This document shows positions 42,004 through 50,634 of a stretch of DNA of 64,000 nucleotides, one piece after another (positions within the stretch are counted from its first letter, which is position 1; every line of letters begins with the position of its first letter). Under the pieces are notes generated by a model that did no database searches, was not told where the DNA came from, and worked only from the letters and a program-made list of their open reading frames with translations. A program made the position numbers and the translations under genes. The DNA is from HGM04593 sp045612305 (GTDB taxonomy: Bacteria > Bacteroidota > Bacteroidia > Bacteroidales > Bacteroidaceae): NCBI GenBank assembly GCA_045612305.1, contig JAZKYU010000056.1:9864-73863 (forward strand). Reading direction: 5' to 3'.

Positions 42004-44493
42004 TTAATATGAAAGCAACTCGCAGTTGACAAAATTAAGTGCACTACCAAACCAACTTGTTCCATCAAAGTAGCCACGAACCTTAACTTGTGCAGGAAGA
42101 GAAAGGTCGGCAAAAGAAACATCATTTGTATATAAATTAGCATCAACTAATTCTTTGTTACCAAAAAACCACGAACCATATTCATTTTCACAGATCAATC
42201 TATATTTATATGATGACGAGAGCTCTATTTTGTTTATTGTAACATAGAAAGAATACAACGTTCCTTTATGTCTTTCTTCTTTAGCTTCATTCTTGCAATC
42301 ATTATAAAGATCTAATAGTGAGATATTTTTAGGTATCATTTGTGGTATAGGTTCATGTTGTACTATTAGGTCTTTAATAACATTAATATAATGCGAAGTC
42401 ATTTTAGATGTTCCAATGTGGCTAATTGGAATATCTTTGCCATCTATTTCAATTAAGGTTTTTTGCTTTTTTATATTACCTTTTTTGTCAAGAAATAGGG
42501 TATATGAAAAATCAGGGATACCACCGCCGCGATTAAAATAACAGCACGCATTGGCATCGTAATTATCTAATGTGTTATAGAAGCCTGGTAATTCCCAAAG
42601 AGTCTCACCGCGTTCGTAAATATATGGGTTAATGTCATCTTCATCTTTACCTAAACCATCCACCTCATATAAAATGCCGGGAAAATCAATGTTTGTTATA
42701 TAATCAGAGCTACCAACTGTGAATGCAACACACTTGTTCTTGCAAAAGATCTCTTCTTTGTTAAGTTTTCCATATGGCGACAACGTATCTTTTTCCTGCT
42801 TGTATCTCAAGACCTCATTAGTGCTTTCTAACCATTGTTTTACTACCACAAATTCTCCACTTTCCTTGTAAATAAGTTCGTTCTCGGTTTTTGAGGAATA
42901 ATACTTTTCACAATATATGCTATCTCCATCAAGATAAACAATGTAGGGAGTTGTTGCCTGTAATCCAGAATATAGCACCTTCCCGTTTTTAATGCTCTTA
43001 ATTCTTATATCCGCTCTTAATTTCCAATTGAGTTTATTACATTCTTGAAATGCTAAATTCCCAATATTTGCAATAGAATCGGAGAGGTTTATTTGTACGA
43101 GGTTTGAGCACCCGTCAAAAGCATTGTTTTTAATTTCTCGAACAGTTGTCGGGAGTTCAACTTTTTTCAAGTTTTTACACCCTTTAAACATCGCTTCGCT
43201 GATAATTGTAACCCCATTAGGAATTTTAATAGATTCGATTTTTTCACAACCGCTAAAAGCATAGTCTCCAATGTTGGTAATAGTATCAGGCAGTTCTATT
43301 TGTACGAGATTTGAACAACCTGAAAAAGTACCCTCTTTGATTTCGTTTATTGTATTAGGCAATACAATTTCTGTAAGATTAACGCAACTATCAAATGCGT
43401 GTTTTCCTATACTGGTTAAACTACAAGGTAATTCTATGCTTTTCATCGAAGTACAATATCTAAAAGCATAATTTCCTATTTTATTAAGGTTTTCGTGTAA
43501 TTTTACTTCTCTCAGGCTATCACATCCAGCAAAAAGGCTATTGGGTAATTCTGTTATTGTTGATGATGTTTCCACATATTTGATGTTTTTGGAAGAAGCA
43601 AAAACCCCATCAGGTATCTTATTGCACCCTTCTTTAATTATAACACTATCGGGCATTTCGTCGCCCTTATATCCTAACAATAAATTGTTATAGTATACAA
43701 GCCCGTTGGGCTGTTTTTCGTACCATTTTGTCCCCACAAAAGCATCTTTCGCAATAAAACTTATGCTATTGGGGTTAGAAATTGTTATATCTTTCAAAGA
43801 TGCAATATCATGGAAATATGTTCCTATTTTCCCGCATTCTATGGTTGCACTTTTAAGATTGCTGCATCCCTTAAAGGCCTTGTCGCTGATGTTGCTACAA
43901 TTGGAGGGAAGTGTTATGCTATGCAAACTCAAGCAAGCCTCAAAAGCAAGATACTCAATACTTGTTAAACTTTTTGGTAGAATTATGCTATCTAGTCTTG
44001 AACAGCCCGAAAAAGCGGCAGCTTTAATCTCTTTAAGGCCTTCCGGGAGAATAACCTTTTTAAGATTTGTACAATTATCGAACAAATAATATTCTAAATT
44101 CTTTACCTTGGGAGGTATTTTAAATTCAAACAAGCCTCTACAACCTTTAAAAGCGTTCCTTCCGATGCTTTGAATATTTTCAGGGAGTTCTATGTGTTGC
44201 AAATTTACACACCCCTCAAATGCATATGCTTCTATATTATTAATGCAACTTGGTATTTTAACGCTTCTCAAAGATCTTTCGTTCCTAAAAAAATCTTTGA
44301 GGGTGGTTGTGCCTTTTTTCAATTCAATAGCATAGCAACCTTTAAACAGAGAGTATGATTCCCTTTCAATATCTGGAGAAGAAATATAAATTTTCCCTCC
44401 ATATGTTTCGTAATACAGTGTTCGATCTTTATCATAACAAGATGTAAAAAACAATGCAATAAGAATGAGTTGCAATAATAATTTACTTTTCAT
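42004..44493 (-). CDS. BspA-like leucine-rich-repeat surface lipoprotein
   Basis: 829 residues from ATG 44493, preceded by GGGAGG eight bases upstream, an unusually good ribosome site for this phylum; a GTG at 44511 would only prepend MAGGNA. Signal peptide with lipobox MKSKLLLQLILIALFFTSC. Residues about 50-490 hold around 16 LRR_5 repeats of 23 residues (for example AFSGCSRLDSIILPKSLTSIEYL), as in BspA. The C-terminal 300 residues contain IVYLDGDS and, at the end, VKVRGYFDGTSWFGSALNFVNCELL, which resembles the OB-like tRNA_anti-like fold. AT-rich relative to neighbours. Likely a surface adhesin or binding protein. Confidence 0.88.
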   Translation of the reverse strand: MKSKLLLQLILIALFFTSCYDKDRTLYYETYGGKIYISSPDIERESYSLFKGCYAIELKKGTTTLKDFFRNERSLRSVKIPSCINNIEAYAFEGCVNLQHIELPENIQSIGRNAFKGCRGLFEFKIPPKVKNLEYYLFDNCTNLKKVILPEGLKEIKAAAFSGCSRLDSIILPKSLTSIEYLAFEACLSLHSITLPSNCSNISDKAFKGCSNLKSATIECGKIGTYFHDIASLKDITISNPNSISFIAKDAFVGTKWYEKQPNGLVYYNNLLLGYKGDEMPDSVIIKEGCNKIPDGVFASSKNIKYVETSSTITELPNSLFAGCDSLREVKLHENLNKIGNYAFRYCTSMKSIELPCSLTSIGKHAFDSCVNLTEIVLPNTINEIKEGTFSGCSNLVQIELPDTITNIGDYAFSGCEKIESIKIPNGVTIISEAMFKGCKNLKKVELPTTVREIKNNAFDGCSNLVQINLSDSIANIGNLAFQECNKLNWKLRADIRIKSIKNGKVLYSGLQATTPYIVYLDGDSIYCEKYYSSKTENELIYKESGEFVVVKQWLESTNEVLRYKQEKDTLSPYGKLNKEEIFCKNKCVAFTVGSSDYITNIDFPGILYEVDGLGKDEDDINPYIYERGETLWELPGFYNTLDNYDANACCYFNRGGGIPDFSYTLFLDKKGNIKKQKTLIEIDGKDIPISHIGTSKMTSHYINVIKDLIVQHEPIPQMIPKNISLLDLYNDCKNEAKEERHKGTLYSFYVTINKIELSSSYKYRLICENEYGSWFFGNKELVDANLYTNDVSFADLSLPAQVKVRGYFDGTSWFGSALNFVNCELLSY

Positions 44494-44760
44494 AGCATTT
44501 CCTCCCGCCACCGCAAGCCTCCGAACTATGGCAATTTTATAATAGTGTATAAAAACAAGAAAGACGTGAGACTTGTCGCCTTACGTCCATGAACTGCGGC
44601 ATCGCCAAACGCCTTGACCAAATGAACTATGAAGAAACAATATTCCCACGCCGTGATATATACGTGGGCGACACGCAGAACGCGCGTAACCAGCATATAC
44701 ACAGAATGAGCATTGATTGCTTCGGTCCTTGGTCTTAAAATTTGGCGAATTTCAGTTCGG
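44494..44760. other. Compact non-genic element, possible dispersed repeat
   Basis: Better balanced base composition than the LRR gene beside it. It contains hairpins GACGTGAG / CTTACGTC (44573-44597 region) and CCCACG / CGTGGG (44653-44676 region), a plus-strand 49-codon open frame (44589-44738), and a further stem CGCTCG / CGAGCG just outside near 44795-44820. No recognised family. The pattern resembles high-copy intergenic elements of Bacteroidales, but I can see only this copy. Confidence 0.4.
44589..44738 (+). CDS. Small ORF (49 residues) inside the 44.5 kb element
   Basis: Begins MNCGIAKRLDQMNYEETIFP and ends in CFGPWS before TAA. The reading frame is open further upstream to a TAA at about 44548. 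The product is rich in charged and aromatic residues and looks protein-like, but no promoter or start context is seen. It may be a remnant or chance frame within a repeated element. Confidence 0.25.
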   Translation: MNCGIAKRLDQMNYEETIFPRRDIYVGDTQNARNQHIHRMSIDCFGPWS

Positions 44761-44904
44761 ACTTAAAACAAAATGCTTTCTTGCGCTCGTGAATTTCTCC
44801 TCGCGAGCGTAGCAAAAATACACATTATTTTATAATCAAAGCCTTGTTTTGGGAATTTATTATTCTTTCTTTTAAAAAAAGTGTGCTTCCCTTTTTGAAT
44901 AATA
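44761..44904. other. Remainder of the gap before the PspC genes
   Basis: About 140 AT-rich bases with one stem (CGCTCG / CGAGCG near 44795-44820). I see no gene, and no clear promoter for the LRR lipoprotein. Confidence 0.5.
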
Positions 44905-44954
44905 CAAAAAACCTCCGCGCAAGCTCTGTTTTTGTTTGTGGCTTGGCGGAGGGG
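44905..44954 (-). terminator. Terminator of the PadR-PspC operon
   Basis: Stem CCTCCGC and CAAGC paired with GCTTG and GCGGAGG (one bulge), 16-base loop, followed on the minus strand by a run of T. Confidence 0.8.
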
Positions 44955-44977
44955 CGTTATGAGTCTCTTTCTATTCT

Positions 44978-46795
44978 CTATTCTGCAACGGTGTAGTCGA
45001 CATCTATAATGTTTTGCGCGTTTTTTATTATGCTGTCCGACTGTATCATAATATGTTTCACGCCGTTCATCGTCTGCTTCACCTTGTCGTGGTCGATGGT
45101 TATTTGTGCGTTGAGGTTTACGGTGTCTTTTTGCCCGTTGTTTCTTATGCTGGTTGCTTGCACCGGGGTTTGCAACCCTTTTATGTGGGTGAAGGTTGAT
45201 GAGGGTGCAATCTCCAGCCCGTCGTTTTGCTCGTTACCACCAACAAGCAGCGAGGGGGTGCGCTGGTCGCCGTAGAAGAATATTGCAAAGGTTTGCAAGC
45301 CTCTCTCTGTTGCGTTGCCGAAGTTTAAGCCGTCGACCTCGTTTGTGTGCTCTATTTTAAAGGCGTCGGTGTACTTGGTGGTTTTGCTGTGTCTTGTTCC
45401 CTCGAGCAGGTTGTGTTCCTCGTCTATGTATATGGTGTTGCTTTCGCTGTCGTAGATAAAGTAGAGAGCCCCGTGCAGAATATCGGTGTTGAGCGTGTAG
45501 TGCACATCGCAGTTTCTTGAGGCTATCGCTTGCTCATCGTTTGCGCGAGAGTAGAGGTAGATGTTATACTCTCCCTCGTCGTTGTGTTCTGCCTCTATGA
45601 TGAAGGGTAGTGTGCTATCGTCCCAAAGGCTGGCAAAGTGTTTGTTTGAGGGGCTCTCTATAGGGTTGTTGATGTAAAAGGTTCCTGCAGTGCTTGTGTA
45701 GCCACCCACAAAGATGTTGCTTGCGATGTTGTCGAGCGAGGTGAGGTTTTGAATCTCTGTCGTTATTATCTGCTCGAGGTTTTTGTAGCCGCCGTGCTGC
45801 TCTATAGTGCGGTGTAGCGACAAGCCTGCAACTATTGTGGAAACTACAAGCAGGATAATGAGGGTTGCTTTTGCCCACCTTTTCATAGGCTTGCACACAC
45901 GGAATTTTTTAAGTATCCAGTATATGATGGCAAAGAGTATGATGGCCGCAACCAACACAAAGCATATAAACAGCACTATTTGGGGCAGAGCTAAAAAGCC
46001 TGTAAAGTTCCCCGAGAAAAGTATGCCAAAGAAGCATATAGGCACAATAATTATTGCTAACAGCAATATGCCGAAGGGCATTATAAAAAGAGCTACAAGT
46101 GTGTAGAAAGCAAGCTTCACCAGTGATGCGAGGCAACCGCCGGCAGGGGGCAAGGCCAGCTCTTGCACAGTGCGCTCGTAGTTCTCTTTCCACTCGGCTT
46201 TTTGGCTCTCTTCGCTTCCTTTTGTGTTCACGCGGCATAAGCGGGTGTAGTCTATGATGCTTGTTGCCTTGGGGAACACTATCCACATAACTATGTATGT
46301 GAGGAGAACGAAACTTCCCACGGGCTCTACTATAAAAAGCAACAGGGTGAGTATGCGTAGCAGGGCCACGTTTGTGCCTAGGTATGCTGCAAGGCCCGAT
46401 ATTACGCCGGCTATGTAGCCGTTGTGTGGGCTACGGAAGAGTTTGCGCCCCAGGAGCATAGCACGGTACCAGGGCTCGTTGCTCTCGTCTTTTGGGGGCT
46501 CGGGCTCTTGTTCCTTGTCTGTCTCTTGCGAGGTTGTTTCTTGCGTGGGCTCCACCTGTATGCCTATGCTTTTTATGGCTTCTTCTATTAACTTGGCGTC
46601 TACGATGCCTCTTTCTCCAGCCTTGTTGCTGCATATGTCGGCTATGCGGCTCTCCACATCGGCAACTTTTAAATCCTCGCCGTTGTCGTTGTATAGCTCT
46701 TTTATGCGTGCAGTGTAGTTCTCGAGCATATTAAGCGCGTCGTTTTCAAAATAGAAATTGCGGCCGCCTATCTCAATTTGGGTTATCTTTTTCAT
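44978..46795 (-). CDS. PspC-domain membrane protein (large)
   Basis: 605 residues. An N-terminal cytosolic segment of about 80 residues (KITQIEIGGRNFYFENDALNMLENY) is shared with the smaller protein encoded upstream. A PspC domain follows at about residues 116-175 (RSPHNGYIAGVISGLAAYLGTNVALLRI), then several membrane segments (FIMPFGILLLAIIIVPICFFGILF, LPQIVLFICFVLVAAIILFAIIYWIL, ATLIILLVVSTIVAGLSL). The C-terminal 260 residues are predicted outside, beta-rich, and of unknown type. PspC proteins sense membrane stress. Third gene of a PadR - PspC - PspC unit. Confidence 0.9.
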   Translation of the reverse strand: MKKITQIEIGGRNFYFENDALNMLENYTARIKELYNDNGEDLKVADVESRIADICSNKAGERGIVDAKLIEEAIKSIGIQVEPTQETTSQETDKEQEPEPPKDESNEPWYRAMLLGRKLFRSPHNGYIAGVISGLAAYLGTNVALLRILTLLLFIVEPVGSFVLLTYIVMWIVFPKATSIIDYTRLCRVNTKGSEESQKAEWKENYERTVQELALPPAGGCLASLVKLAFYTLVALFIMPFGILLLAIIIVPICFFGILFSGNFTGFLALPQIVLFICFVLVAAIILFAIIYWILKKFRVCKPMKRWAKATLIILLVVSTIVAGLSLHRTIEQHGGYKNLEQIITTEIQNLTSLDNIASNIFVGGYTSTAGTFYINNPIESPSNKHFASLWDDSTLPFIIEAEHNDEGEYNIYLYSRANDEQAIASRNCDVHYTLNTDILHGALYFIYDSESNTIYIDEEHNLLEGTRHSKTTKYTDAFKIEHTNEVDGLNFGNATERGLQTFAIFFYGDQRTPSLLVGGNEQNDGLEIAPSSTFTHIKGLQTPVQATSIRNNGQKDTVNLNAQITIDHDKVKQTMNGVKHIMIQSDSIIKNAQNIIDVDYTVAE

Positions 46796-46807
46796 ACTTC
46801 TTTTTGT

Positions 46808-47758
46808 TTAGTGAAGGGCTGTCATCATCATCACAAATATTGCAAACAGGGCAAACGCAACGATAGCGACGAGCAGTATAGTTTTTATTGTTCGTGGTAT
46901 GCTTGTTTTTTGCACAAAGAAACCTGCCAAAAAGATACATAGTAGTATTATGGTGCCATTTATCATAATTTCGCTCCCTTGTGTGCAACCGTTTAAAAAC
47001 AGGCCGGTGCGTGGGGTAAAATATGCTACGCTCAAGAGCAAGGAGGCTACGATGCTTATAATTGCTATTATTACAAAGCGGGTGACGTTGTTCTTCTCTT
47101 TGCTCGCCGTGGCAATGGTTGTTGTCTCTTTGTCGTTTGTAATTTTTTCGGCAATCTTTTCGGGGGTAGGCTCAATGCCTTGCATCCTCAATTTTTCCGA
47201 AGTGTTGCCCGCTGTGGGGGCTATGCACCACACAACAAAGTAGGCTATTATGCCCACAAATCCTGTGGTTATTATAGCAACCAAGGCTATTATGCGCAGT
47301 ATGGTAACATCTATCTTTAAGTATGCTGCAAGGCCCGATATGACACCACCAGCCATGCGGTCTTCGGTGTCGAGGTAGTACTTTTTGTTTAGATGCAGTT
47401 TGTCGAATATATTTTCGCTTTTCTTGTTTGCTTCCTCTTTTTCTTCGCTTTTTTCTTTTGTTGTGTGGCCGTCTTCAAGTTCCTCGCTATCTTCGTCTAT
47501 CATAGCTTCGGGCTTGCCTATACGGTTTATCATCTCGTTTACAAGTTCTTGTTCTATAATCTCGCCGTGGCTCTGCGCAAGGCGTCTTTCGCATAACTCG
47601 CTTATGCGTGCTTCTATGTCGGCGGTTATGTCGTCGGCGCTCTCGTGCCCCTTGAAGGTGCTTGCTATGCTGCTCAAGTAGTCGTCGAGGCTGTTGTATG
47701 CCTCCTCTGTTATGAGAAAGGCGCGCCCTCCGAGGTTTATGGTTATTGTCTTTTTCAT
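46808..47758 (-). CDS. PspC-domain membrane protein (small)
   Basis: 316 residues from ATG 47758 (MKKTITINLGGRAFLITEEAYNSLDDY); the frame continues upstream into the PadR gene, but this start is 14 bases after the PadR stop and matches the N-terminus of its paralogue. Residues 1-90 form the cytosolic segment, with an acidic stretch around residue 95-120. The PspC domain at about 135-190 reads DTEDRMAGGVISGLAAYLKIDVTILRI, and three more hydrophobic segments follow. Likely a partner of the larger PspC protein encoded 12 bases downstream. Confidence 0.92.
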   Translation of the reverse strand: MKKTITINLGGRAFLITEEAYNSLDDYLSSIASTFKGHESADDITADIEARISELCERRLAQSHGEIIEQELVNEMINRIGKPEAMIDEDSEELEDGHTTKEKSEEKEEANKKSENIFDKLHLNKKYYLDTEDRMAGGVISGLAAYLKIDVTILRIIALVAIITTGFVGIIAYFVVWCIAPTAGNTSEKLRMQGIEPTPEKIAEKITNDKETTTIATASKEKNNVTRFVIIAIISIVASLLLSVAYFTPRTGLFLNGCTQGSEIMINGTIILLCIFLAGFFVQKTSIPRTIKTILLVAIVAFALFAIFVMMMTALH

Positions 47759-47772
47759 ATGTATGTGTTTTT

Positions 47773-48105
47773 TTATTTTTCTATGTTTCTTATGTGTGTT
47801 ATGGTGCTGGCTAGCAAGTTCCAGCTCTCGTCGAGGGCGGCAAGTACCTGCTTCCCACTCTCGGTGAGCTTGTAATATTTGCGTGGTGGGCCGTAGGGGC
47901 TCTCTTGCCATTCATAGTCGAGTAGCCCCTCCTTGCGCAAGCGGGTGAGTAGGGGGTAGAGCGTGCCTTCGACCACTATAAGGTTGGCTTTTTCTAGCTC
48001 ATCTATTATGTCCGACGTGTAGAAGGGCTTGTTGCGCAGGAGCAGCATTATGCTGTACTCGAGCATCCCTTTACGCATTTGCGATTTTACATTTTCTACG
48101 TACAT
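47773..48105 (-). CDS. PadR-family transcriptional regulator
   Basis: 110 residues from ATG 48105 (MYVENVKSQMRKGMLEYSIMLLL), the usual length for class II PadR proteins. The winged HTH reads FYTSDIIDELEKANLIVVEGTLYPLLTRLRKEGLLDYEWQES, followed by RKYYKLTESGKQVLAAL and a short dimerisation helix. Represses its own operon in known cases. Start codon chosen over an upstream in-frame ATG at 48135, which would fall at the promoter. A repeat that could be its binding site overlaps the -33 box. Confidence 0.95.
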   Translation of the reverse strand: MYVENVKSQMRKGMLEYSIMLLLRNKPFYTSDIIDELEKANLIVVEGTLYPLLTRLRKEGLLDYEWQESPYGPPRKYYKLTESGKQVLAALDESWNLLASTITHIRNIEK

Positions 48106-48132
48106 CTTTTCTTTTTTGTTTATTGTGCGATG

Positions 48133-48140
48133 CAAATATA
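48133..48140 (-). promoter_or_regulatory. Promoter -7 box of the PadR operon
   Basis: Minus-strand TATATTTGC, with a TTG 20 bases upstream as -33 box. The leader is about 20 bases. It is the only minus-strand promoter here with the TTTG spelling. Confidence 0.75.
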
Positions 48141-48148
48141 TGAAAGTT

Positions 48149-48176
48149 TATAGTACCTTGCAATACATAGTACTAT
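48149..48176. promoter_or_regulatory. Candidate PadR operator
   Basis: TAGTAC (48151-48156) and GTACTA (48170-48175) form an inverted repeat. Read on the minus strand, GTACTAT also occurs as a direct repeat spaced by 10 bases. The element covers the -33 region of the PadR operon promoter, as expected for autorepression. Confidence 0.55.
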
Positions 48177-48191
48177 TTTTTTAGAATTTTA

Positions 48192-48214
48192 ACAACCGCT
48201 ATTCTGTTGGTTGT
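48192..48214 (-). terminator. Weak terminator after the outer-membrane barrel gene
   Basis: 6-bp stem ACAACC / GGTTGT with an 11-base loop, followed on the minus strand by AT-rich sequence, 11 bases after the stop. Confidence 0.4.
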
Positions 48215-48224
48215 GAGCCTGAAT

Positions 48225-49124
48225 TTATTTAAAGTGATATTTTACACTCATCGAGAATGTGGGTGAGGGTGCTAGCTTGAAGCGCGTTTTACTGTCGAAG
48301 AGGTCGTGCCAAAAGGCTTTGTGGGAGCGTTCCTGCAAGCGTGCACGGCGGTAACTCGTGTAACCGACCTGGGCACCAAGTGATATGTGGCGGCCTATGC
48401 GATGCGTTACACCAATTGTCGATTTAAAAATATTCTGCGTGTAGAGTTTGTTGTCTCCATCGACATTTACCACAGCCGAGAAACGCTCAACGGCAAAAGG
48501 CGCAAGAGTGAGGCGCGTTCTTTCACTTAACTGCGCAGCAAGTGTAAGTTCGGGCAACCCGCGCACATTAAGTTCTATACTATACCGTCCGTGGTATTGC
48601 CAAGCAAGGAACGGGGTGGGGATCACCACCGGCTCGCCATAGGCTGTGGTGACAACTGCGCCTATTCCCACATTTAGCCTTTCATTTATTTTGTAGAGGA
48701 ATATGGTACCTGCAGTGAGAGCTATGCTCTGCAGGCGTATGTAGTGCGTGGGTGCGTTTAGCGAGGCACCGGCTGTGGCTATAAGGCTCCATCGCTTTGA
48801 GATGGGGGCAACATAGGTGAGCATTGCTCCGGTGTTTAAAATGTCGCTTGGTGTGTGTGTGGCGGCATAGCCTTCATTGTGCAAGCGAGCATACTTTCCG
48901 CTAATGGTCGCTGTGAGTGTTTTTATGTTGCCACCGCAAAGGCTGTCGTGCCACAAGAACAAAGGCACCCTATAACTACCTTTTATATATTGAATACCGC
49001 TCTTGCCCACAATGTCGTTGTTGTAGGTCTTGTAATCACTTGGTGCTACGAAACTATATTCAATATTCTGCCCCGCAAGAGGCATAGCTATGAGCAGGCA
49101 AAGCAGAAGAAGGCTTTTTGGCAT
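48225..49124 (-). CDS. Outer-membrane beta-barrel protein (DUF6268-like)
   Basis: 299 residues. Signal peptide MPKSLLLLCLLIAMPLAGQ, then alternating hydrophobic/polar strands throughout (RWSLIATAGASLN, LNVGIGAVVTTAYG, SIELNVRGLPELTLAAQL, GRHISLGAQVGYTSYRRA), ending in aromatic Tyr-His-Phe-Lys, typical of outer-membrane barrels. The arrangement fits DUF6268 or a similar 12-strand barrel; no enzymatic motif. Begins 3 bases after miaA and ends the lpxD operon. Confidence 0.7.
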   Translation of the reverse strand: MPKSLLLLCLLIAMPLAGQNIEYSFVAPSDYKTYNNDIVGKSGIQYIKGSYRVPLFLWHDSLCGGNIKTLTATISGKYARLHNEGYAATHTPSDILNTGAMLTYVAPISKRWSLIATAGASLNAPTHYIRLQSIALTAGTIFLYKINERLNVGIGAVVTTAYGEPVVIPTPFLAWQYHGRYSIELNVRGLPELTLAAQLSERTRLTLAPFAVERFSAVVNVDGDNKLYTQNIFKSTIGVTHRIGRHISLGAQVGYTSYRRARLQERSHKAFWHDLFDSKTRFKLAPSPTFSMSVKYHFK

Positions 49125-49127
49125 AAT

Positions 49128-50027
49128 TTACTTGAGCATCTTTTCTATGTGTGCGATGATGTTGGTTGTTTCGCCGGGGTGAAACCACGCAATATCCTCG
49201 TCTTTGCGATACCAGGTTACCTGTTTGCGAGAGTATATGCGGGTGTTTTGTTTTATCTTTTCTATGGCAAAGGGTAGCTCCCACTCGCCGTCGAGATATT
49301 TGAATATCTCTTTGTAACCCACGGTGTTGAGTGAGTTGTGCTCCTTGAGGTGGTAGAACTTTTTAACCTCCTCTACAAGCCCATCTTTCACCATAATATC
49401 CACGCGGCGGTTTATGCGCTCGTAGAGCTCTTCGCGCTCGCGGCGTAGCCCTATCTTTATTATGTTGAACGGGCGTTCCTTGCTTGTTTGTTTGCGGAAA
49501 GAGCTATATGTTTTCCCTGTCATATAGCAAATTTCGAGAGCGTGCATCACACGCTTGGGGTTTTTTATGTCGGCCTCGTTGTAATATTCTGGGTCGAGAA
49601 TCTTGAGTTCTTTGCTTAATTGTTCCAGCCCTTCGCGCTCATATTTTTCGAGTACCATGCGACGTGTCTCCTCATCTACGGTGGGTATGTCGTCTATACC
49701 CTTGCACACGGCGTCGATATACATCATAGAGCCGCCCGAGAGCAACATTGTGGGGTGGTGGGGAAATCCTTTTTCGAGCAGGGCAAGCACCTCTTCTTCG
49801 TAACGTGCCGCGCTGTAGTAGTCGCCCGGTGTGAGCTGCCCGACAAAATAGTGTTTGTGTCGGGCAAGCTCTTCCTGTGTGGGCATTGCCGTACCTATCT
49901 CCATCCCGCGGTACATCTGCCTAGAGTCGGCCGATATTATGGGGCAGCCAAAGTGGCTTGCTATGGCAAAACTTGTTTCGGTTTTGCCTACCGCAGTGGG
50001 GCCTATGAGTACGACTAAGTTGTTCAT
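49128..50027 (-). CDS. miaA: tRNA dimethylallyltransferase
   Basis: 299 residues. Adds the dimethylallyl group to A37 of tRNAs reading U-initial codons. P-loop GPTAVGKT is at residues 9-16, followed by SADSRQMYRGMEIGTAMP with the DSRQ catalytic motif, and KHYFVGQLTPGDYYSAARYEEE. Bacterial length is normal. It lies inside the lipid A operon, 22 bases after the pRiA4b ORF3-like gene and 3 bases before the barrel gene. Confidence 0.96.
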   Translation of the reverse strand: MNNLVVLIGPTAVGKTETSFAIASHFGCPIISADSRQMYRGMEIGTAMPTQEELARHKHYFVGQLTPGDYYSAARYEEEVLALLEKGFPHHPTMLLSGGSMMYIDAVCKGIDDIPTVDEETRRMVLEKYEREGLEQLSKELKILDPEYYNEADIKNPKRVMHALEICYMTGKTYSSFRKQTSKERPFNIIKIGLRREREELYERINRRVDIMVKDGLVEEVKKFYHLKEHNSLNTVGYKEIFKYLDGEWELPFAIEKIKQNTRIYSRKQVTWYRKDEDIAWFHPGETTNIIAHIEKMLK

Positions 50028-50049
50028 CCTCCTTGTTTGTGGGGATATT

Positions 50050-50619
50050 TTAATAAAGGTCGTCTATAGAACTTATCTCCGACAAGCCGCCGATGTTGTA
50101 ACCATCCTCGTCTATGTCGTCGTCGTTGTAGCCGTCGCTGCCGTAGAAGTCTTCTTCGAGATCTTCGTCGGCTGTGGCAACAACGTTGTTCTTGCTCATA
50201 AGTTCGTCGAAATTAAGTGTTTGTGCAGGTGCGTCGCCCACCGACTTAATGCAGGTGGCCTCGTCACAACTCTTGCCAAACTCTATCTTGCTCAACTCCA
50301 TATAGAATACTCGGTCGCCAAGAGGGTCGAACACATACATAAGTTTCTGTTTCTCCTCCTCTACGTGATCTCCAAGCACGCTTTCTTCCATAATGTAGTT
50401 GTCCTCCTCGGACATACCACCCATATCTTCGCGAGTAATCTCTTTCTCTTTTATCCACTTGTCGTTGCAGATGAAGAAAGATGTCATCTGGTCGTCGGGG
50501 TAGTTAACCGACTCGAGTATGGCTTTGTGAAGGTCGAGGAAAGTTGCATCGGAGTCTATCTCGATGTCTCTTCTGAAGTTCTCAACCTCGTCCGACAATA
50601 ATCTGAATTTATATACCAT
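50050..50619 (-). CDS. pRiA4b ORF3-like domain protein
   Basis: 189 residues. The first 140 residues match the plasmid pRiA4b ORF-3-like fold: YKFRLLSDEVENFRRDIEIDSDATFLDLHKAILESVNYPDDQMTSFFICNDKW, then YVFDPLGDRVFYMELSKIE. The C-terminal 50 residues are strongly acidic (ATADEDLEEDF, GYNDDDIDEDGYN), as in other Bacteroidales copies. Despite the plasmid name it is a chromosomal housekeeping neighbour here, between lpxA (15 bases) and miaA (22 bases). Function unknown. Confidence 0.88.
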   Translation of the reverse strand: MVYKFRLLSDEVENFRRDIEIDSDATFLDLHKAILESVNYPDDQMTSFFICNDKWIKEKEITREDMGGMSEEDNYIMEESVLGDHVEEEKQKLMYVFDPLGDRVFYMELSKIEFGKSCDEATCIKSVGDAPAQTLNFDELMSKNNVVATADEDLEEDFYGSDGYNDDDIDEDGYNIGGLSEISSIDDLY

Positions 50620-50634
50620 TGTGTCTATTAAATT

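Noticed and set aside
50050..50619. Plasmid or transposon remnant because of the pRiA4b/IS1096 name
   Set aside because: The name is historical; the gene is tightly packed in a housekeeping operon with no mobile-element features.
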